A DNA stretch of 64,000 nt from CAVXGU01 sp963761615 (GTDB lineage: Bacteria > Acidobacteriota > Vicinamibacteria > Vicinamibacterales > CAVVIG01). The position numbers and the translations under genes are program-made. Shown piece by piece: positions 59,296 to 64,000 of the stretch. Numbering within the stretch: the first letter of the stretch is position 1; every line of letters begins with the position of its first letter. The stretch is taken from contig CAVXGU010000003.1 in the NCBI GenBank assembly GCA_963761615.1, positions 868,001-932,000 of the forward strand, read 5' to 3'. The notes below the pieces were generated by a model. That model ran no database searches and was not told the DNA's origin. It was given only the letters and a program-made list of their open reading frames with translations.

Positions 59296-60429
59296 ATGAA
59301 GACGTTACCGGAGCTGTTGAAGACGACGGTCGAGATGGAGGGGTCGGACCTCCACATCACGACGGACACCCCGCCGCAGGTCCGCGTGCACGGCGAGCTG
59401 GTGCGCCTCGCGCTGCCGGCCATGACGCCGTCGGAGACCAAGCAGCTGGCCTACAGCGTGCTCACCGACTCGCAGAAGAAGCGGTTCGAGGAGTCGATGG
59501 AGCTGGACTTCTCGTTCGGCATCCGGGGGCTGGCGCGCTTCCGCTGCAACGTGTTCAGCCAGCGCGGCGCGGTCGCCGCCGTCTACCGGTTGATTCCCGA
59601 GAAGATCCGGACCTTCGAGGACCTGGGTCTGCCGCCCGTGCTGGCGACGCTGGCCGATCGGCCGCGCGGCCTCGTGCTCGTGACCGGGCCGACCGGCAGC
59701 GGCAAGTCGACGACGCTCGCCGCGATGCTCGACAAGATCAACACCGAGCGGCACGGGCACATCCTGACGATCGAGGATCCGATCGAGTACCTCCACCAGC
59801 ACAAGGGCTGCCTGGTGAACCAGCGCGAGGTCCACAGCGACACGGGCAGCTTCTCGAACGCGCTCCGCGCCGCGCTGCGCGAGGACCCGGACATCGTCCT
59901 CATCGGCGAGATGCGCGACCTCGAGACGGTCGAGTCGGCCCTGAAGATCGCCGAGACCGGGCACCTGACCTTCGCGACGCTGCACACCAACTCGGCGGCG
60001 CAGACGATCAACCGCATCATCGACATCTTCCCGGCCGGCCAGCAGTCGCAGATCCGGACGCAGCTGTCGCTGGTCCTGGAGGGGATCGTCTGCCAGGCGC
60101 TGCTGCCGCGGGCCGACGGGCAGGGGCGGGTCGTGTCGCTGGAGATCCTGGTGCCGACCTCCGGCATCCGCGCGCTCATCCGCGACGACAAGGTGCACCA
60201 GATCTACGGCGCGATGCAGACCGGCCAGGAAAAAGCCGGCATGCAGACCGCCAACCAGTCGCTCGTGAGCCTGTATCACAAGCAGCTCATCACGCTGGAG
60301 ACGGCGACCGCCGCCTCGTCGCTCAAGGACGAGCTGCACGACATGATCAACCGGGGCGTGGGCGTGGTGCCCGGGGCGGGGTTGCGTTCGGGTCTCGCCC
60401 GGCCGATGGCAAGGCCGGGCAGAGGCTGA
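59296..60429 (+). CDS. pilT: Type IV pilus retraction ATPase PilT
   Basis: 377 residues. Short N-terminal PAS-like domain (SDLHITTDTPPQVRVHGELVRL), Walker A VTGPTGSGKSTTLAAM, TIEDPIEYLHQHKGCLVNQREV, and Walker B IVLIGEMRDLETVESALK. The C-terminal AIRNLIR-type motif appears as GIRALIRDDKVHQIYGAMQTG. PilT hydrolyses ATP to depolymerise pili for twitching and DNA uptake. The C-terminus ends in a Gly/Arg/Pro-rich tail. It follows pilB by 25 bp. Confidence 0.95.
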   Translation: MKTLPELLKTTVEMEGSDLHITTDTPPQVRVHGELVRLALPAMTPSETKQLAYSVLTDSQKKRFEESMELDFSFGIRGLARFRCNVFSQRGAVAAVYRLIPEKIRTFEDLGLPPVLATLADRPRGLVLVTGPTGSGKSTTLAAMLDKINTERHGHILTIEDPIEYLHQHKGCLVNQREVHSDTGSFSNALRAALREDPDIVLIGEMRDLETVESALKIAETGHLTFATLHTNSAAQTINRIIDIFPAGQQSQIRTQLSLVLEGIVCQALLPRADGQGRVVSLEILVPTSGIRALIRDDKVHQIYGAMQTGQEKAGMQTANQSLVSLYHKQLITLETATAASSLKDELHDMINRGVGVVPGAGLRSGLARPMARPGRG

Positions 60430-60478
60430 GGGGCTCGGGAACCTCGGGAACTGAGGAGCTGGGGAAGCAGGGACCGTT

Positions 60479-61690
60479 ATGCCGACATTTGCCTATTCCG
60501 GACGGACGCGCGCGGGACAGACCGTTTCGGGCGAGCGCGCGGCCGACACGATGGACGCCGCGGTGGCGGCGCTCCGGCGCGACCAGATTCAGGTGACGCG
60601 CATCACGCCGAGGCGGGCCCGCGAAGAGGCGAAGAAGCCCGCCGGCACCAACAAGAAGGTGCCCGCGAAGAATCTCGCCGTCTTCACGCGCCAGTTCTCG
60701 GTCATGATCGACGCCGGTCTGCCGCTCGTGCAGTGCCTCGAGATCCTCGGCAACCAGGAGGAGAACAAGAACTTCGCCGCCGTGATCCTGCAGACCCGGG
60801 GCGACGTCGAGAGCGGCAAGTCGCTCGCCGACGCGATGCGCCAGCACCCGAAGACCTTCGACCCGCTGTTCACGAACATGGTCGCGGCCGGCGAAGCCGG
60901 CGGCATCCTCGACACGATTCTCAAGCGCCTGGCGACCTACATCGAGAAGGCCGTGAAGCTGGCGGGTCAGGTGAAGTCGGCGATGATCTACCCGGTCGCC
61001 GTCATCGTGATCGCCAGCCTGGTCGTCGCCGTGATCCTCTGGAAGGTCATTCCCACGTTCGCGTCGCTGTTCCAGGGCCTCGGCGCCACGCTGCCGCTCC
61101 CGACGCGCATCGTCATCGCGCTCAGCGACAACCTCGTGCGGTTCTTCCCCGTCCTCATCGTCGCCATGGTGACCGTCGGGTTCCTCTTCCAGCGCTACTA
61201 CGCCACGCACGGTGGCAAGCGCGTCGTCGACGGCACGCTGCTCAAGGCGCCCATCCTCGGCGACATCCTGCGCAAGATCGCCGTGGCGCGCTTCTGCCGC
61301 ACGCTGTCGACCCTCATCAGCTCCGGCGTGCCCATCCTCGACGGCCTCGAGATCACCGCCAAGACCGCCGGCAACTCCGTCATGGAGGACGCCGTGATGG
61401 TCACGCGAAAGAGCATCGAGCGCGGCGAGACCATCTCGGCGCCCCTCAAGGACACCAGGGTGTTCCCCCCGATGGTCACCCAGATGATCGGCGTCGGCGA
61501 GGCCACGGGCGCCCTCGACACGATGCTGGCCAAGATCGCCGATTTCTACGAGGAGGAGGTCGACACCGCGGTGGCCGGGCTGCTGACGCTGCTCGAGCCG
61601 ATCATGATCGCCATCCTCGGCGTCGTGGTCGGCGGCATCGTGATCTCGATGTACCTGCCGATCTTCGACCTGATCAGCAAGCTCTCGTGA
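60479..61690 (+). CDS. pilC: Type IV pilus inner-membrane platform protein PilC
   Basis: 403 residues. Two repeated T2SSF domains are seen. The first shows FTRQFSVMIDAGLPLVQCLEIL and FTNMVAAGEAGGILDTILKRLA. The second shows FCRTLSTLISSGVPILDGLEITAKTAGN and VTQMIGVGEATGALDTMLAKIADFYEEEVDTAV. Three membrane segments include AVIVIASLVVAVILWKVIPTF and the C-terminal IMIAILGVVVGGIVISMYLPIF. It bridges PilB/PilT and the pilin. The 49-bp gap upstream is built of imperfect CTCGGGAAC-like repeats. The pilS start follows 1 bp after the stop. Confidence 0.95.
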   Translation: MPTFAYSGRTRAGQTVSGERAADTMDAAVAALRRDQIQVTRITPRRAREEAKKPAGTNKKVPAKNLAVFTRQFSVMIDAGLPLVQCLEILGNQEENKNFAAVILQTRGDVESGKSLADAMRQHPKTFDPLFTNMVAAGEAGGILDTILKRLATYIEKAVKLAGQVKSAMIYPVAVIVIASLVVAVILWKVIPTFASLFQGLGATLPLPTRIVIALSDNLVRFFPVLIVAMVTVGFLFQRYYATHGGKRVVDGTLLKAPILGDILRKIAVARFCRTLSTLISSGVPILDGLEITAKTAGNSVMEDAVMVTRKSIERGETISAPLKDTRVFPPMVTQMIGVGEATGALDTMLAKIADFYEEEVDTAVAGLLTLLEPIMIAILGVVVGGIVISMYLPIFDLISKLS

Positions 61691-61691
61691 G

Positions 61692-63345
61692 ATGCAGCAA
61701 TCCGACCTGCGCCGCAAGATCGCGTGGCTGATCGCCATCCGTGCCGTCATCGGGACCCTCCTGCTGGGGACCGCGACGGTCGTGCAGATCACGCGGCCCG
61801 GGTCGCTGCCCGTCGATCCGTTCTTCGTCCTGATCGCGCTGATCTACGCCCTGACGGCCGTCTACTCCCTCGTGCTGCCGCTGGTGGACCGCCACCCGTG
61901 GCTCGCGGACGTCCAGCTGGTCGGCGACGCGATCATCATCTCGGCGTTCATCTACTTCACCGGCGGCGTCTCGAGCGAGTTCTCGTCCCTCTACGTCCTG
62001 CCCATCGTGGCCGGCAGCGTCCTGGGATCGCGCCGCGGGGGACTGCTCGTCGCCACCCTGAGCTCGGTGCTCTATGCCGGCCTGGTGCTGGCCCAGTACA
62101 TCGACCGCGTCGGGCCTGCTGATCGATCCCTGGCTGACGACCGGCGCGCTCCCCGCGCGGACGGCCGGCGAGTTCATCGTGGCGCTCAACGTCTTCGGGT
62201 TCTTCGCCGTGGCGGTCCTGAGCGGGTCGCTCGCCGAGCGGGTGCGGTCGGCCGACGTCCGCCTGCTCGAGGCCTCCACCGAACTGGCCGATCTGCAGGC
62301 CTTCAACCAGCACGTCATCGACAGCCTGTCGAGCGGCCTGGTGACGACGGATCCCGACGGTCGGGTGCTCACGTTCAACCACGGCGCGGAGGCGATTACC
62401 GGCGTGCCGGCCGCGACGGCCGTGGGGCGGCCCAGCGCCGGCGTGCTGCAACTGCCGGACACCGTGCTCGACGCCCTGTCGGCCGGCTTGCCGGCGGGAG
62501 GGGAGCGGGCCGAGTTCCGGTTCCGGACCGCCGACGGCCGCGGTGACGTGGAGATCGGCCTGGCCGTCACGCATCTGCAGACACCCGGCGGTCGGGCGGG
62601 CTTCCTGTTCACGTTCCAGGACGTGACCCAGATCAAGCGCCTCGAGCGCGACGCGACCATCCAGCAACGGCTCGCCGCGGTCGGCGAGATGGCCGCGGGC
62701 ATCGCGCACGAGATCCGCAATCCCCTGGCGTCGATGTCCGGGTCGATCCAGATCCTGCGTCAGGAGCTGCCGCTCAGCGCCGAGCAGGAGCAGCTCATGG
62801 ACATCGTCCTGAGGGAGTCGGAGCGGCTGAACACCACGATCCGCTCGTTCCTCGCCTACGCGCGTCCGCAGCGCTTCGCGATCGCGCGCTTCGACGTCCG
62901 GCGGGCGCTCAACGACACCGCGCTCCTGCTCCGGAACAGCTCCGAGGTCAAGGAGGGCCACGTCATCGACGTCGAGATGCCCGAGACCGAGCTCTGGTAC
63001 GAGGCCGACGAGGGGCAGGTCAAACAGATCGTCTGGAACCTGGCCACCAACGGCCTGCGGGCGATGCCGGACGGCGGGCGTCTCCGCCTGGTGGGCGCGG
63101 TCGAACCGGCGTCGGGCGGGGTCGTGCTCACGGTCGCCGACGAGGGCGTCGGCATCCCCGCCGAGGAGCTGGACGGCCTGTTCCAGCCCTTCCACGGCAG
63201 CTTCGTGAAGGGCAGCGGGCTCGGCCTCGCGATCGTCCATCGCATCGTCAGCGACTATCACGGCGAGATCCACGTGAGCTCGCAGCCCAATGCCGGCACC
63301 ACCGTTTCGGTCCGGCTTCCGGCCCGGGAGGTGGCCTGTCCATGA
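61692..63345 (+). CDS. pilS: PilS-like sensor histidine kinase, frame broken by an apparent +1 insertion
   Basis: Two frames together give about 550 residues. Frame 1 encodes membrane helices (IAWLIAIRAVIGTLLLGTAT, PVDPFFVLIALIYALTAVYSL, LVGDAIIISAFIYFTGG, GGLLVATLSSVLYAGLVLAQYIDRVG). At GGG 62112-62114 one extra G shifts the frame. The other frame continues LLIDPWLTTGALPARTAGEFIV with two more helices, a PAS domain (FNQHVIDSLSSGLVTTDPDGRVL) and HisKA with the phospho-acceptor His in GIAHEIRNPLASMSGSIQ. HATPase boxes (WNLATNGLRAMP, VADEGVGIP, GSGLGLAIVHRIV) complete it. Deleting one G restores one protein. It is the sensor for PilR, with which it overlaps by four bases. Confidence 0.88.
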
Positions 63346-64000
63346 ATCCAGCCGTCGACGCCCCGCCCGCGGCCGCCGACCGGCGGCCTCCCCGCATCCT
63401 CGTCGTCGACGACGAGCGGTCGATGCGCGAGCTGCTGGCCATCGTGCTGCGCCGCGAGGGCTACGAGGTGCTGCTCGCCGAGAACGGACGCGCGGCCGTC
63501 GAGACGCTGGGGCGCGAGACGGTCGACCTGCTCATCTCGGACATCAAGATGCCGGATCTGAGCGGCGTGGAGGTGCTGCGCGCGGCGAAGCAGATCGACC
63601 AGGACATCCTGGGGATCATGATCACCGCGTTCGCGTCGACCGAGAGCGCGGTGGAGGCGATGCGCCTCGGCGCGTGCGACTACCTGACCAAGCCGTTCGA
63701 CGTCGACCTCCTCCGCATGAAGGTGCGGGAGAAGATCGAGAACCGCCAGATCCGGCAGGAGAACGTCCTCCTGAAGCGCAGCCTGGGGCTGTCGCACCAG
63801 TTCTCGAACATCATCGGCCGCAGCCCGGCGATGCTCGAGGTGTTCAAGATGATCGAGACCGTCGCCCGGACCAACAGCACGATTCTGCTGACGGGGGAGT
63901 CGGGCACGGGCAAGGGGCTGGTCGCCCAGGCGATCCATCACCACTCGCTGCGTCGCGACCGGCCGCTCGTCGCGCTCAACTGCGGCGCCCTGCCCGAGGC
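63342..64000 (+). CDS. pilR: PilR-like NtrC-family response regulator (N-terminal part, cut by window end)
   Basis: ATG 63342 overlaps the pilS stop (ATGA). About 219 residues are visible. The receiver domain has acidic residues in LVVDDERSM, the acceptor Asp in LLISDIKMPDLSG, Thr in IMITAFAST and Lys in DYLTKPF. The sigma-54 AAA domain begins with IIGRSPAMLEVFKMIETVA and Walker A TGESGTGKGLVAQAIHHHS. It would activate sigma-54 promoters of pilin genes. The rest of the AAA and the Fis-type helix-turn-helix lie beyond the edge. Confidence 0.93.
   Translation, partial: MNPAVDAPPAAADRRPPRILVVDDERSMRELLAIVLRREGYEVLLAENGRAAVETLGRETVDLLISDIKMPDLSGVEVLRAAKQIDQDILGIMITAFASTESAVEAMRLGACDYLTKPFDVDLLRMKVREKIENRQIRQENVLLKRSLGLSHQFSNIIGRSPAMLEVFKMIETVARTNSTILLTGESGTGKGLVAQAIHHHSLRRDRPLVALNCGALPE

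Overview
The window is a GC-rich (about 68-70 percent by eye) bacterial chromosome segment, densely coded on both strands. The gene content resembles Acidobacteriota, probably a Vicinamibacterales-like lineage. It has a long MacB/FtsX-type orphan permease with two FtsX-like halves, a small reaction-centre-type cytochrome c, many M28-peptidase and hydrolase genes, and a complete str/S10/spc/alpha ribosomal block followed by ABC export genes and type IV pilus genes. The assignment rests on gene content and protein style, not on a 16S gene, since none is present.

Layout. 1-12963 holds mixed metabolic and envelope genes: the end of a polyprenol-phosphate glycosyltransferase, a STELLO-like glycosyltransferase, an ADOP permease, a SWIB protein, a sorbosone-dehydrogenase-like beta-propeller, an acyl-CoA synthetase with an AcuI-type reductase, hydrolases, a methyltransferase and an M28 peptidase. 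13002-14133 is an intact IS481-family element with an 8-bp target duplication. 14150-23902 has small membrane proteins, a membrane-fused spermidine-synthase-like protein, cystathionine beta-synthase, DDAH, a DinB-like protein, and a divergent Ser/Thr kinase and PP2C phosphatase pair. 23984-26818 is a cytochrome c, histidine kinase, response regulator operon on the minus strand. 27258-46461 is the ribosomal block: rpsL-rpsG-fusA (no tuf), then rpsJ through rpsC, rplP through secY, adk, map, infA, rpmJ, rpsM, rpsK, rpsD, rpoA and rplQ. 46579-48672 (minus) is an EF-G-like paralogue. 48741-55673 (minus) reads marR, ABC ATPase, ABC-2 permease, Yip1-like protein, HlyD-type adaptor and two MacB-like permeases. 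55873-64000 has a pyruvoyl arginine decarboxylase, an outer-membrane barrel protein and pilB-pilT-pilC-pilS-pilR, with pilR cut by the window end.

The most unusual signal is a recurring leader element in the ribosomal block. Four genes (rpsJ, rplP, rpsH, rplQ) are preceded by near-identical leaders of about 90 nt. Each ends in a GCGGGG/CCCCGC hairpin followed by GAGAGA, with exactly 13 nt between stem and start codon. Three further genes (rplD, rpsK and a DinB-like gene outside the block) carry a related hairpin with different but self-complementary stems and the same GYGGGG loop. The ribosomal block also carries a perfect 13-bp hairpin before rplO, mutually exclusive pairings before rpoA, and a nested palindrome where rplQ and the EF-G paralogue converge.

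Sequence quality matters here. fusA, the kinase gene and pilS are each broken by single-base changes in or beside short G runs: three +1 in fusA, one +1 in pilS, one missing base in the kinase gene. Each restores a canonical protein when corrected. Draft-assembly indels are the simplest explanation, so these genes are annotated as probably intact.
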